Shown piece after piece: positions 43,101 through 54,644 of a stretch of 64,000 nt of DNA (position 1 is its first letter; each line of letters starts with the position of its first letter). The notes under the pieces were generated by a model. That model ran no database searches. It was not told the origin of the DNA and saw only the letters and a program-made list of their open reading frames with translations. A program made the translations under genes and the position numbers. Source of the stretch: Macrostomum hystrix. Its lineage: Eukaryota; Platyhelminthes; Macrostomidae. Where the stretch lies: the NCBI GenBank assembly GCA_950097015.1, contig CATNEN010000031.1, forward strand, positions 248,001 to 312,000, read 5' to 3'.

Positions 43101-44170
43101 TCCAAATTGTTTAGATGAAATTAGGGAAGTAGTCACAAAAAGCAACAGACCAGAGGCAAAAAATATCAAAGGGGTGCCAAGATACAAAGAGGGAAAGAAA
43201 GGACAAAGAAGCAAGAGAAAAACAGAAAAAAAATAAGAGAGGAAGAGAAGAACAGAGAAGACAAGGTTATGAAATTTGGGGTAAAGAAGCATAAATAAAG
43301 CAAAGAAACAAAGTTAGCTGTTGTCAAGAGAAAACTAAGTCTGAGGAGGGAAAACTAAATTGCAGATAAGGAAAAACAAAACTGCAGTTAAGAAGGTGAG
43401 GAAAAATGAAGTCATAGACAAGAGAAAACTAACTGGCAATTAGGGAAAAAATAAGTCACAGATCAGAGAAAACTAAGTCTCAGTCCAGGGAAAACTAAGT
43501 TGCAGATGATGGAAAATGTAGTCGCTGTTAAGGGTGTGAGAGTGCACTAATGTGCAGTTGTCGACAAGGAGATAATGGAAAACAATGTCATAGACAAGAG
43601 AAAACTTAGTCACAGATAAGGGAAAATAAGTAACAGATATAAGAATTATCTGTGCTCCTTAAAGGAGGGCAAAACAAACTGCAATTATGTTTTCTCTTTC
43701 TACAACTTTGTTCACTTTTGTTTTTTACATCTTAATTTTAATGATTTTTTAATCAAACTAATCTGCCACAATATATGTTGCATTTTTTGGTTCAAAACTA
43801 ACTTGCATAGCTGGCTGAGATTCTGGAGGTTGCCTATTTGTGTAACAAATGGTTGGACCCAATTCATTCTCTTATTTCCATAGGGATATTGTGAAGAGGA
43901 TTCAAAGTGACATTCAAGTATATATATAGTCTAGTAGGCCCTACTTCAAATTAAAATGCTATGCTACTTAATAATTGAGGGGTCAGTAGCAGTGCATTTG
44001 CCTTTTGCACAAAGGTCACTAAGCTTGATTAAGTGCTATATTCATTTGGGGTACAACCATTCAAAAGGAATTGAATTTCTAGGTAATGCACATATTTCCT
44101 AGAAATATGTTTCGTTTCGAGGCTTTTTGCCACATACACATTTGGTGGCAAATCTGCAAAGTAAAATAAA
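40190..44170. other. Long intergenic region
   Basis: About 4 kb with no recognised gene or RNA. AT-rich throughout. It contains the purine-rich degenerate array at 43100-43650. Confidence 0.5.
43100..43650. repeat. Purine-rich degenerate tandem repeat
   Basis: Units of about 25 bp such as AGAGAAAACTAAGTCACAGA with many variants. They resemble the AGAGCAAACTAAGTC units at 39330-39410 and probably belong to the same repeat family. Confidence 0.65.
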
Positions 44171-44173
44171 GTG

Positions 44174-46713
44174 TACAGTGCCTGACAAAAAAGTCAGGGC
44201 ATATGTAGACACCTGTGTGAGGCATGAGCATGTGCTTGTGTCGTAGGGTTTAGGTGTATAGGTCTATATATCTTTTCCTACAATGATTAGTTTCTTAATA
44301 ATTTTAATCTACTTATTCTTTTATTTGCTGGCAAAAATATGAGTTTCTAACTCTTAATGGTAGCACATTGAATTGGATTGATTGAATTGGTAGCAGTTTT
44401 TATATTATGACCAAGTTGAGTTATTCCACTTATAACAAAATGATAATTATTTATTCTTATTAATTTAGTTAGGCTGCTCTGTTTATAGTCTTATAGTTAG
44501 CTTATTAGGTGTTTCTAATGATCTAAGTATTATAGCTTTCTTCCTAGGCCTTTAATATTTTACAGAAATGACTAACACAATAATCCTCTTATATAATTTT
44601 TTATATAGTAAAACACACCAAGTTTGTATTAATAGACTTGAATAGTTGTCAAGCTAGAGCAGTTTGCTTTTTCCATTCTCTTTTCTCATGTATTTATACT
44701 AAAATTCAAGTCATCACTCATATCAGATAAACAAAATTGTTGGGCAGATTATAACTCAATATTTGGGTGCAGTTAAACAAAATATATAGTACAGAAAATT
44801 GAAACAAAATTATTTTAGTTTCTAGGAAATCATGTTTTTTGGTTTTAAATTGAAACAAAAAGGATATTTTTGTGCCCTGAACACTTGCATACAGTATCTA
44901 TGTGCTCACTACGGTCTACAGTCTATGGTCACCAAATGATCTGCCATTGTCCATGTCCTCCTGTATTATTTTTATGCTTATTAATAAACATATGAAGTTG
45001 TTGAAAAGAACAGGACTTTCTTAATTATATATTTTATACTTTTCATATATAATTCATATATAATAGCCTAGTGAGTTAACAGTGACACCCCTAGTTCATT
45101 GGAAAGTTCTGCCAATTCCATGTGCTAAGAAATAATTAATATAGAAAAGCTTGGCAATACTGATGCTTTTGAAATTTTGTGATGTGTTAATGTGTGGATA
45201 GCTGGTAATTGGCAGATTAATATATTCTTATTCACTTATCACAGTTATAGTTGGAAACAACTAGCATGGTGAAATAGTTTGTGGGGTAGGTGAGGCATAC
45301 TTAAGGTATGTAGTGTAGTATAACTAAGGGTGGGACTAGCTGGCAGAGTTATCAATAAATGATTAGGGTGGGTTAGGTTAGAAGGGAGAATGCAAAGGCC
45401 TACAAGACAGAAAATAAAGAGATACTTATACTATAATAAACTTTTTCACATTATGAACTACTTAATAAACTTGCTGCACTTCTCTAAAATAGTTTTGTTG
45501 TTGGCTTCAAATATTATATATTTAGGCCATTCATTTATTGTCTAAACCTCAGAGTGAACAAAGCCTTTTAGCAAATGCCGAGTTATCTCAGTACCAGGTA
45601 TAATAGTTCCAGCCCAACATCAGACTTGTTGCTGTGGAGAACAGTGGCCTGCACAGTGGCACTGTAGGCATTGGCCTTACCCAGATTGATAGATTTGTTG
45701 AACTTGTTAGTGTTCTAATGGGGTAAACAAAGGCATTTGTGTGGCAGTTAAGGTGTAAATAAGGCATAAGTAGGAGCAAAGATGCAAATGTTAATAATTA
45801 AAAATTATTTAATTATTACTAAATAATTAATAATAATTAATAATAATAATTAAATAAGTAACTTTATTTGCAAGATGACTGAAATTTCAGAAACAGGAAA
45901 AGTTGCAAGGGGCTAGGTCAGGCAATTATTGTGAATGGGAGACCAGTTTTACTCTATTTTGCTCAGTGATGCAGTGTGAGTGCTGGCATTGTCCAATTGC
46001 AGCTAGAATCCTTGGGTTCCTGTGTTTGTTCACCTCTAACACCTCTGGCACCAAGGGCTAATGACTTGAGGAAGGCAGTAGCTGGTGTACTGTGCTGCAG
46101 TTACATTATAATTGTCCTCAATGGGCATCGACATCAGATAGCCAGTGATGGGGGCCACCATCTTCTTTCTGAAACTGCAACCAATCTCTGCAACTTGGTC
46201 AGATTGTCATCACTGTAAAAGCACCAGACTGTAGACTGACACTTTGTCTCTGGGTCATACTAGTACACCCAAGTCTCATCACCAAGTCTCAATGACAAAA
46301 ATCTTTCTTGATGCTCCTCCATGTACAAAAGCATGTATTTAAGAGAAAAAGCAACACAATTGCAACAACCAACAGGCAACATGTGCACAATGTGCCTTAG
46401 AAGTGTCATTCAGTAAGCCTCACATCCAAGCTCTTCTTTAATTTTTTAATGAACTAAAATTGGCTTGCATCTCATTGACTACTAAAGAACTCCACTCATT
46501 TTTTAAATTACCTACTATGCAATGAGCAACAAAAATTTATCAATAAAGAATGGGACTGATAAAAAGTTAATGCTAAAGTGATAATTTAACACTTTATTCA
46601 CTTAGCTCTAAGTTAGTACAAAACAGACTAAAACTACTTAAAAATTTTATTAAAGATACGCCTTACAATACACTAAAGCATGCTCTCTAATACTTTTTGG
46701 CCAGGACTATTAG
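44174..46713 (-). mobile_element. Degenerate mariner element
   Basis: Candidate terminal repeats are TACAGTGCCTGACAAAAAAG at 44174 and, inverted, CTTTTTGGCCAGGACTATTA ending near 46713. The transposase remnant lies between on the minus strand. The span is longer than a usual 1.3-kb mariner, so it carries insertions, including an ATTAATAATAATTAA-type run near 45810-45850. Confidence 0.55.
45960..46560 (-). pseudogene. Mariner transposase relic
   Basis: Minus-strand pieces in family order: GDETWVY, a stop, YDPETKCQSTVW, then in another frame RKKMVAPITGYL, AAQYTSYCLPQVI and LDNASTHTA. DETW and LDNA carry the first two catalytic Asp positions of mariner transposases. Several stops and frameshifts are present; the DNA-binding N-terminus is largely lost. 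Confidence 0.8.
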
Positions 46714-47292
46714 TGGCTACAGATACTTATAATCTATATACGTGCGGTCTATAAAGCCAGTCACAGAACAAACGCAATATATGATTGTTCTTAAACAAAA
46801 ATATTGTTGCTTTTCAAAGTTTATTTAAAAGTTATGGGCCAGTTGCCAAAACTTTTTGCGCATCCCTTGTATGATCAGAGCTCTATTAGATTATGTTTTG
46901 GCGGCAGCTTTTCTTAATAAAATCGAAAAATTAAAATAAGGCTTGCTAGCTTAATAGAATTGTTTCAATTTAGAGTTAAGCTTTAGCATAAGTCTGCTAC
47001 TCTGCTACTTACAGTAGTCTGGAAGAATTTATTATACTTTTCATCGACGCAAGGGTATTCTGCTTAGCTAGTTTTGATTGGCTGGCATTATTTTTATTGA
47101 CTTCGCGTCACTGCTTTCTAGGTCCTTTAAAAGGTCTATCCCAAAGTGGGCTCTTTATTTGGGATAAAATAATCATTGACAGACCTTGTTTGACGAAGCA
47201 TTCACTGTGCAATGAAGAGTCGCACGAAGGCGCTTGCAACTGCAGCATCGTGACAAGTTCTTGACTGTGTACTGGTTAAGAACGCAGGCAAA
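46714..47292. other. Region upstream of the Kv channel
   Basis: AT-rich. It contains a small hairpin, TATCCCAAA (47137-47145) with TTTGGGATA (47158-47166), about 130 bp before the ATG. No other feature is recognised. Confidence 0.45.
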
Positions 47293-48666
47293 ATGTACTT
47301 TATTCGCACATACGACCACGAGGACCATCGATCTCGGACAGACTATCGTGGCCAAACTGTGGTGCCAAGTTTCACAATTGAAAGCCAGGAGCACAGCTGC
47401 TACTTGGAAGGCTGCCAGAGGGTGGTAATCAATGTGTCAGGCGAAGTGTTTGAAACGCAGCTCAAAACGCTCAATCGTTATCCTAATACTCTCCTCGGCA
47501 ATCAGTCCAAGCGTCTAGCCTTTTGGGATCGCGCTCGGTGTCATTATTTCTTTGATCGGCATCGGCCATCATTCCCAGCGATTCTAAACTTCTATCAAAC
47601 TGGAGGCAAGTTACGCAGGCCGCATGATGTGCCAGAAGATATTTTCTACGACGAATTAAAATTCTTTGAAATTGAAGAGAGTGTAATCCGAGATTTTTTG
47701 TTAACCGAGGGCTACACCATGCAAACCGTGCGCAAGATTGTACGCCCAACGTGGCGCACCAGGCTTTTCTCTGCATTCGAATATCCCGATTCGTCATTGA
47801 CCGCTAGAACACTAGCCATGTTCAACGTTGCCGTCATTGCGTTAAGTATTGCGCTATTTTGCCTGGAGACTTTGCCAACCAAAGCAGAAGCAAAGTGTCC
47901 CAGCTACGGGTCTTATAGACAGTTACGCTCTTATCAGCCGCTGACTGCGCCAGTGCCAACCACTTTACCTTCCTTGCTTGCTCAGAATCCAAAGAATTTC
48001 GGATTTACTTGGTTCTTCGTGCTAGAGACTTTATGTGTACTATGGTTTAGCGTGGAGTTTGCCATCCGACTACTGACTTATCCTTTTTCTCGACGGGCAT
48101 TTATGCTCTCACTGACCAACTGGCTAGACTTGGCTAGCATTGTACCGTTTATCGCCTCTGCTATTATCCTACATTTCGCTGTAGACTGCTACGACCAGTG
48201 CCAGAAAGATTCCATTTATCTTAACTTGCTTCGCTTTCTGAGAGTATTTAGAGTATTCAAGTTTTATAAATACGTGACTGGAATGCAAATCCTTGCCCGC
48301 ACTCTTCGCATGAGTTTTCGGGAGTTGACAATGTTTCTATTCTTTCTTACCATCTGCATCGTCTTGTTCGCCACAGCTATCTACTTTGCCGAGACTGGCA
48401 ACGATCGCCTGCAGTTCAACAGCATACCGGACTCGTTCTGGTGGGCAGTAATAAGCTTGTGCACAGTTGGCTATGGCGATTATGTGCCACGGAGTCTGCC
48501 TGGAAAGCTGGTTGGCGGAATCTGCGTAGTGGCGGGAGTCATGACTATCGCACTGCCTGTACCCGTTATTGTCACAAATTTCAATACTGTCTATCGCCAG
48601 GCATTACAGAAACGCTTTCGACCGGAGTTGACTAAGGAGAAATTGATACCAGAGCATAACAGCTAG
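47293..48666 (+). CDS. Voltage-gated potassium channel, Shaker (Kv1)-like
   Basis: A 457-residue single-exon channel. The T1 tetramerisation domain spans about 42-140 (VVINVSGEVFETQ, LNFYQTGGKLRRP). Six transmembrane segments follow: S1 about 173-193, S2 about 238-262 with Glu255, S3 about 275-297 with Asp279, S4 about 311-328, S5 about 344-368 and S6 about 403-430. The pore has TVGYGD at 391-396, and the S6 PVP hinge is at 422-424. Two deviations stand out: Asn311 occupies the outermost S4 charge position (Shaker R1), leaving R314, R317, R320, K323 and K326; and the residue before TVGYGD is Cys390, where Kv channels usually have Thr. There is no N-terminal inactivation ball and no obvious C-terminal PDZ ligand. 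The ATG at 47293 is followed by continuous coding. Confidence 0.94.
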   Translation: MYFIRTYDHEDHRSRTDYRGQTVVPSFTIESQEHSCYLEGCQRVVINVSGEVFETQLKTLNRYPNTLLGNQSKRLAFWDRARCHYFFDRHRPSFPAILNFYQTGGKLRRPHDVPEDIFYDELKFFEIEESVIRDFLLTEGYTMQTVRKIVRPTWRTRLFSAFEYPDSSLTARTLAMFNVAVIALSIALFCLETLPTKAEAKCPSYGSYRQLRSYQPLTAPVPTTLPSLLAQNPKNFGFTWFFVLETLCVLWFSVEFAIRLLTYPFSRRAFMLSLTNWLDLASIVPFIASAIILHFAVDCYDQCQKDSIYLNLLRFLRVFRVFKFYKYVTGMQILARTLRMSFRELTMFLFFLTICIVLFATAIYFAETGNDRLQFNSIPDSFWWAVISLCTVGYGDYVPRSLPGKLVGGICVVAGVMTIALPVPVIVTNFNTVYRQALQKRFRPELTKEKLIPEHNS

Positions 48667-48713
48667 AAACTTAACCTCGTTGCTTAAATAATTGATTCTA
48701 GTCGGATATAAAA

Positions 48714-48719
48714 AATAAA
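48714..48719 (+). terminator. Polyadenylation signal of the Kv gene
   Basis: AATAAA 48 bp after the stop codon. Confidence 0.5.
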
Positions 48720-48878
48720 AAAACGCAAAATTTTTGTTTTTACATATCCAGAAACATAAATTTACGACTGAACCCAAGACACCTATGAAATCTGTTTCAG
48801 CTCTTGTGGCTGTTAACTTCTTCGTGAATTAGCAGATTTGATTGACTAAGAAAAGCATCAGTTTAATAATTGTACACA

Positions 48879-50587
48879 ATGGTTTCCGTTATCGACAAGA
48901 GTGCAGCTCAGGAGAGCGCGCCCATAAAGATCGATAAATGGGACGGTAATGCATTGAAGAACGCACTGGACGATGCCGCTAAAAAGGTAAGTGCTACTGT
49001 AGTGTTTCTTGTTTGTGCTCGCAGATTAAATGACATGACCTTTAGAGTTCTGGGCACTGTGAATGTCAACTATTGCTAATTATCTCTATTTCATTTCACT
49101 TTGTATTGTCGAGCTCGGTGATTATTAGTCAGTCCATCAAAACTATATTTGAACTGTCCCTCTAACTCAAAGCGAAGTCTATTTGAAAATTCTCTTTTGA
49201 CTGGCAGCCTTGTTTACACAATTTTGCTATTTATTTTCGCCTATTCCACGCATGTCCGAATAGTTTTAAGTGCACACGGTACACTTGTATTATCGACACA
49301 CTGTATCACTGCCGCAGTTGGTTGACTGCGCGCAAATATTTAGTAGAGCTGACTATTTCCTCAGTCAAAGGGTGCTCAGTAGTTCACGCAATGGCGTAGT
49401 GCGCTTTGATAAGACTTCAGTTCCATCTGATTAGGCATCGTCAGCACCGCTGCTGCGCTGCATCTAGTTCTGTTTGCGAATCGCAGTTTGCCAAAGTTGA
49501 TTATGCATACCTTATTTTGCAATAAGTCTCTTTAGTATTGGCAAGTAATGGCTATTAGAATGCAAAACATCACTGATACAATACTGATTTGCTTAAGTGT
49601 GGTTTCGGTTCTCGCCCATTGGCTCGTGAAATTGCATTGATTTGACTTTACCAAAACATTGTAGATGGGATTTCCCTTTATAGCTAGTACCAAAACGGCT
49701 GGGTCTTCGCACCGATAATACGCCAGTATTTTCATATTTTTTGCCATCATTCTGTATTAGTTAAACAATTTCACGGGCCTATGTTTTTACTATTTTTATT
49801 TTTTAAGATAGCTCTGTTCAGAGTTTTTTGACCACATTATGAGGCATTATGACCATAAGGTATGGTCATGAGCACACTAGGACAAGGTGTTATGAGCACA
49901 CTGGGACAATGTGTTATGAGCACACTAGTACAAGACGTTATGGATAATCCCATGTGACCAAACCCTAATCGTAATCATTGAGTACAAATGCTGAACCTCC
50001 TGCATAACAAATCTCAACAGATTATGAATGAAAGCTATGGTTTTGTTGAAAGCTTCAAGCTCATAGACGGCCGCCTGGCCCTGTGCTCACTGGCTGTCAG
50101 CTGCTCGCTGTTCGCCCTGCTCTGGGACTACCTGTACCCTTTTCCGGCCTCTAAGACAGTTCTAATCGTCTGCGTGGCCCTGTATTTCATCCTAACTGGC
50201 GTTATTTCTGTCTACTTGCTCTACATTGAGGGCGGCGTGTTCTATGTCGGTCTGGAAAAGGACAAGGCCGGCATTGACCCAGACGATCGGTGGACTCTGC
50301 AGTCGTCGCTTAAAAAGTGAGTCTGATGAATGAATGAATCTACCACTACTTTGTCCAATCAGCACGCATTATCACCGGCAAATATTTTGTATAATGCCAG
50401 GTATGACGACAAGTACTCCTTGAAGATCGCTTACACTGGCGGCCTATCAAAACAGACTCGCAGTGTTGAAAAAGTCGCCTCCGTGACAGAATTCTTCGAC
50501 GAAGAGGGCACCCTGTGCTACGATCTGTACGAGACAATGGTCAAGCGGCTTAAAGATAGTCTAAGTGCCGACAAGAAGACCAAGTAG
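48879..50587 (+). CDS. SPCS2: Signal peptidase complex subunit 2
   Basis: Three exons, 48879-48986, 50021-50316 and 50401-50587, give 196 residues. Introns are GTAAGT...CAACAG (1034 bp) and GTGAGT...TGCCAG (84 bp), and phases join exactly (KK|IMNES and K split AA|G). SPCS2 is the non-catalytic membrane subunit of the ER signal peptidase. Family motifs: IKIDKWDGNALKNALDDAAK in exon 1, FKLIDGRLALC and LLWDYLYPFPASK followed by a second hydrophobic segment in exon 2, and DPDDRW then KYDDKYSLK in exon 3. Two membrane helices separated by the YPFPASK turn match the family topology, with both ends cytosolic. Length is slightly shorter than the human protein. Confidence 0.95.
48987..50020 (+). other. 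First intron of SPCS2
   Basis: 1034 bp, no repeat array of note; three copies of a TATGAGCACACT-like segment occur near 49865-49925. Confidence 0.7.
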
Positions 50588-50704
50588 TCACACTTTGGCT
50601 TTTTTGCTGGGTTATCCTGTACCCTGGTCATCTTCATCAAAACTGTACGGACTAGTTAAATATTAGTGCGTTATAAATCATGCACACAATGGATATAAAG
50701 TTAA

Positions 50705-51075
50705 ATCAGACCTGCCATCCCAGATTGATCTGCCATCCTAGATCCCAGATTGATCTGCCATCCTAGATCCCAGATTGATCTGCCATCTTAGATCCCAGAT
50801 TGATCTGCCATCCTAGATCCCAGATTGATCTGCCATCTTAGATCCCAGATTGATCTGCCATCCTAGATCCCAGATTGATCTGCCATCCTAGATCCCAGAT
50901 TGATCTGCCATCCTAGATCCCAGATTGATCTGCCATCCTAGATCCCAGATTGATCTGCCATCCTAGATCCCAGATTGATCTGCCATCCTAGATCCCAGAT
51001 TGATCTGCCATCCTAGATCCCAGATTGATCTGCCATCCTAGATCCCAGATTGATCTGCCATCCTTGATCCCAAGA
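50705..51075. repeat. 25-bp tandem array, about 14 copies
   Basis: The core is ATCCCAGATTGATCTGCCAT plus CCTAG. It starts about 118 bp after the SPCS2 stop, possibly inside its 3' UTR. Three more copies occur at 54645-54725. Confidence 0.96.
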
Positions 51076-51840
51076 TCCTACCCAAGGTCTCCGCTCCAGC
51101 TCCGCCCTCATGCAGATGTCGTCAGTGTGTCCTTGATTCAAGACAGCTTGCGTTTCTTTAATTTTTTTTCATTTCCGCTGTTTCTCAATATTATACCCAC
51201 CCTGATGTTATTGTTGTTGCTTCTAACTGTTTTTTGCTTTGGCAACTAGCAATCCAGTGACTGTTATTAGTAATTTTCAAGCAAACGTAGGCTTTTAGGG
51301 TTTTGGACTCGTGCTGCCCAACAATGGCCAATGTGTGTTTTTTCAAATTCGTTTTGAGGATTAAGTAGCAAGAGATTAAACGCTTTTTTGCTATTAATTT
51401 ACTGAGCTGCTAAGAAAATTCACAACGTATTTTAAAGGTATCAGAAACCTATAACCATCAGTGACTAAATTAAAAGCGAAATATTACAATCAATACTGTC
51501 TTTACATTCGATCTTATTTCTAGTTACATATGTTCAACATCTTGATTGCATTGTTCAATAACCAGACCTGTAACCCAAACAAAGAAGTATTCTTTTCGTG
51601 TTTTCGTCCTCTTTTCTTCCTCGGTGACAAGTGCTTCACATTGCGATTCCTCTGTAAGTCAACTGCTTTATTAGCTAACCGATTGTCCGTGTCTGTCTGA
51701 TGCGAGTATCTCATCGTTTGCTGTTTGCTGTGCTAGTTGAACTTTGATTAACTTGCGCTGGACTTAATGTTAACCTGCCCTGTCTTGCACACTGTATCAT
51801 TCGACATAATCAGGTGGGTTAGACAGTTAGTCAGTCAGTT
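51076..51840. other. Intergenic, nothing recognised
   Basis: T-rich spacer between two arrays; no gene or RNA signature. Confidence 0.45.
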
Positions 51841-52345
51841 AGACACTCCCAGATCCTCAGGTTAGTCAGCCACACTCCCAGATCCTCAGGTTAGTCAGCC
51901 ACACTCCCAGATCCTCAGTTTATAGTCAGCCACACTCCCAGATCCTCAGGTTAGTCAGCCACACTCCCAGATCCTCAGGTTAGTCCGCCACACTCCCAGA
52001 TCCTCAGGTTAGTCAGCTACACTCCCAGATCCCAAGATTACTCAGCCACACTCCCAGATCCTCAGGTTAGTCAGCAACACTCCTAGATCCTCAGGTTAGT
52101 CAGCCACACTCCCAGATCCCAAGATTACTCAGCCACACTCCCAGATCCTCAGGTTAGTCAGCAACACTCCTAGATCCCCAGGATTCTCAGTCACACTCCC
52201 AGATCCACAGGTTACTCAGCCACACTCCCAGATCCCCAGGATTCTCAGCCACACTCCCAGATTCCCAGGTTACTCAGCCACACTCCCAGATTCTCAGGTT
52301 ACTCAGCCACACTCCCAGATCCCCAGGTTACTCAGCCAACTCCCT
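51840..52345. repeat. 29-bp tandem array, about 17 copies
   Basis: The core is CACACTCCCAGATCCTCAGG followed by TTAGTCAGC; variants include CCCAAGATTACTC and CCAGGATTCTC. The same family forms the array at 57000-57820. Confidence 0.95.
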
Positions 52346-53022
52346 ATCCCCAAGTTTCGTATAATCGTAACCAAGTGGTGTAGTTTTTGCCGGCTGTTTG
52401 TTATCGCATTGTCGAACCCCATCTGCAGAATCTGCAACTGTGCAAGTGTGTACTAGTCTATTTGAGGGCATGAATGCATAGGTTACATTTTCGGTTGAGT
52501 CTGTAATAATAGGATTAAGCCTCGCTATTACCTGTTGTGTTTGACCTCCAGCCTATCCACTGTTACTTTAATTTTTTTTCTTCTACCTGCGCCTCTCTTG
52601 AGCGTTGGCCCATTATTCTGGCTTCAGTCAGTGTTGTTTGCTGCTCCTGGTACTCGGAAAAATTAAAACCACATTCAGATACACACACATACACGCCACT
52701 GGCCCACTCTGAGGTAACTGGTCTGTCATTGTGGCCGCAATTTGTTATTTGTTTTGTTTTCATATTTCGCATTTGCTAGATCTAGCTAGTAGGGCATCTA
52801 GCTTGATTGGTTGGATTTTAATTATAAAATATTTCTTTTATATAGTCCCTTAACGAGGCCCCACTTTTTGGAAATAGCTTTGCTGTATTTTTAATTAGTG
52901 AATTTATAGAGGGGATATTTTATGCAGAGCTATCCGCTGACTATCAGAACCCTATGGCGCTTGCGGCATTATACGGTGCTGCGTGCTCACGAACCCAAGT
53001 TGGACCCGGCCAAAGTCTATTG
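52346..53022. other. Intergenic, nothing recognised
   Basis: No gene supported. A short ACACACATACACAC stretch lies near 52680. Confidence 0.4.
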
Positions 53023-53030
53023 ATTTAAAC

Positions 53031-53641
53031 CAGGGGTAGGCTAACTTATTTGCTGGCGGGCCAAAGAGAGAACATAAAAGACGACAGCGGGCCGCATTGA
53101 CTGTATAAATATGAGATTGGGGAGAGATGAGACACGGGAGAAGATGAGACACGGGAGAGATTAGGCACGGGAGAGATGAGACACAGAAAGATGATACACG
53201 AGAGAGATGAGACACGGGAGAGATAAGACACAGGAGAGATTAGACACGGGAGAGATGAGACACGAGAGCGATGAGACACAGGAGAGATTAGACACAGGAG
53301 AGATTAGACACGGGAGAGATAAGACAGGGGAGTGATTAGACAGGGGAGAGTTTAGACACGGGAGAGATGAGACACAGGAGAGATTAGACACGGGAGAGAT
53401 AAGACAGGGGAGAGATTAGACAGGGGAGAGATTAGACAAGGGAGAGTTTAGACACGGGAGAGATTAGACACAGGAGAGATTAGACACGGGAGAGATAAGA
53501 CAGGGGAGAGATTAGACAGGGGAGAGATTAGACAAGGGAGAGATGAAACAGGACACTGTAGATGTCAGAAGGGGCAACGGGCCGGATTTGGGAGCTTCGA
53601 GGGCCGCATCTGGCCCGCGGGCCGGAGTTTGCCGACCCCTG
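53031..53641. mobile_element. hAT-type non-autonomous transposon, copy B, with expanded internal minisatellite (611 bp)
   Basis: Same family as 33036-33277: ends CAGGGGTAGGCTAACT and AGTTTGCCGACCCCTG, with 8-bp target duplication ATTTAAAC at 53023-53030 and 53642-53649. Between the conserved ends the 16-bp unit GGGAGAGATTAGACAC is expanded to roughly 27 copies (about 53112-53550), against three or four in copy A. Confidence 0.93.
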
Positions 53642-53649
53642 ATTTAAAC

Positions 53650-54640
53650 GGATTAGTGCGGCCAGATTATTCATCATATTCATAGGAAAGCATGAAGTTT
53701 AAGCAGACATTGTATACTGTTAGCTCATTTGTAGCATTAATTGCATCTAATACTGTGTACTGTACGACTGAATACTGAGTATGTACTTGCCGAATTGGTT
53801 GCAGATCGCTGTGCTAGCTTTTTGTTGCCTGTACTAGATTAGCGCTGGTCCAGTAGGCTTATAATTCTGTTTTTCCTACCACCCAGTCGCATTTCATATT
53901 CTGCTGGGCCTTGGCCTGTAATTTCCAGTGCATTACCCGCCACCATCCTCTCTCACACACTGGCTTCTGGCTGCTCACTGCAGTGGGGTGGTGGGGCTAG
54001 GTAAAAATTTGTCATGCATTTTCGGCTCTCAATCCCCTCATCTCGGCCTCATCTGGTCCCCCTTGACTCCGCACTGCCGCTGCAGTCTCTGCCTCTCTTC
54101 TGCTCGCCTCATCTGTTCAACCGGTTCTGCCCCTGCTTTTGCTAGAACAATGCAGCCAGTGGCATCGTAAATTCTCTCTATTTTCCCTATAGTTCTAGAG
54201 AAGTGATAGCGGAGCGATTTCTGCTGCGGCATTTTTAGATGCCTATTAAGCGAGCTAATTTGTTTGCCTCATCGAGTCACGTGACAGCTTCGTTTCCATC
54301 TATTTTACCATCCGGGGCATTGTTGCAGTCTCAGCTGATGAATCAAGCTCTAATCCTATGATTGCCTAGCATTTTGTATACTGTTATTTGATTTGCTATT
54401 TCTATTCTGACCTGAGCAAATGCTCGGCTGACAGCTGATTTCTTAAGCTTTTATCTGAAGCCGTAAATGCACTTGTATAATAATCTAGCCCAGCTAACGC
54501 CTCTGCAATTCCCAGCTTCCAATGCGGTCGAAATTTAATATTGTTATCGCCTCAATTATCCACAGCATCTAGCCCTGCTCACCGCAATCCTGAAGATACA
54601 TTTTTTTCGATAGATACATCGGGTGGCAAGGGTTCGATTC
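53650..54640. other. Intergenic
   Basis: No gene is recognised. GGCAAGGGTTCGATTCTAGG near 54627-54646 has a B-box look and leads straight into the next array. Confidence 0.4.
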
Positions 54641-54644
54641 TAGG

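Noticed and set aside
45588-45779. Mariner C-terminal region candidate
   Set aside because: It does not show the PYSPDLAP-type motif expected there.
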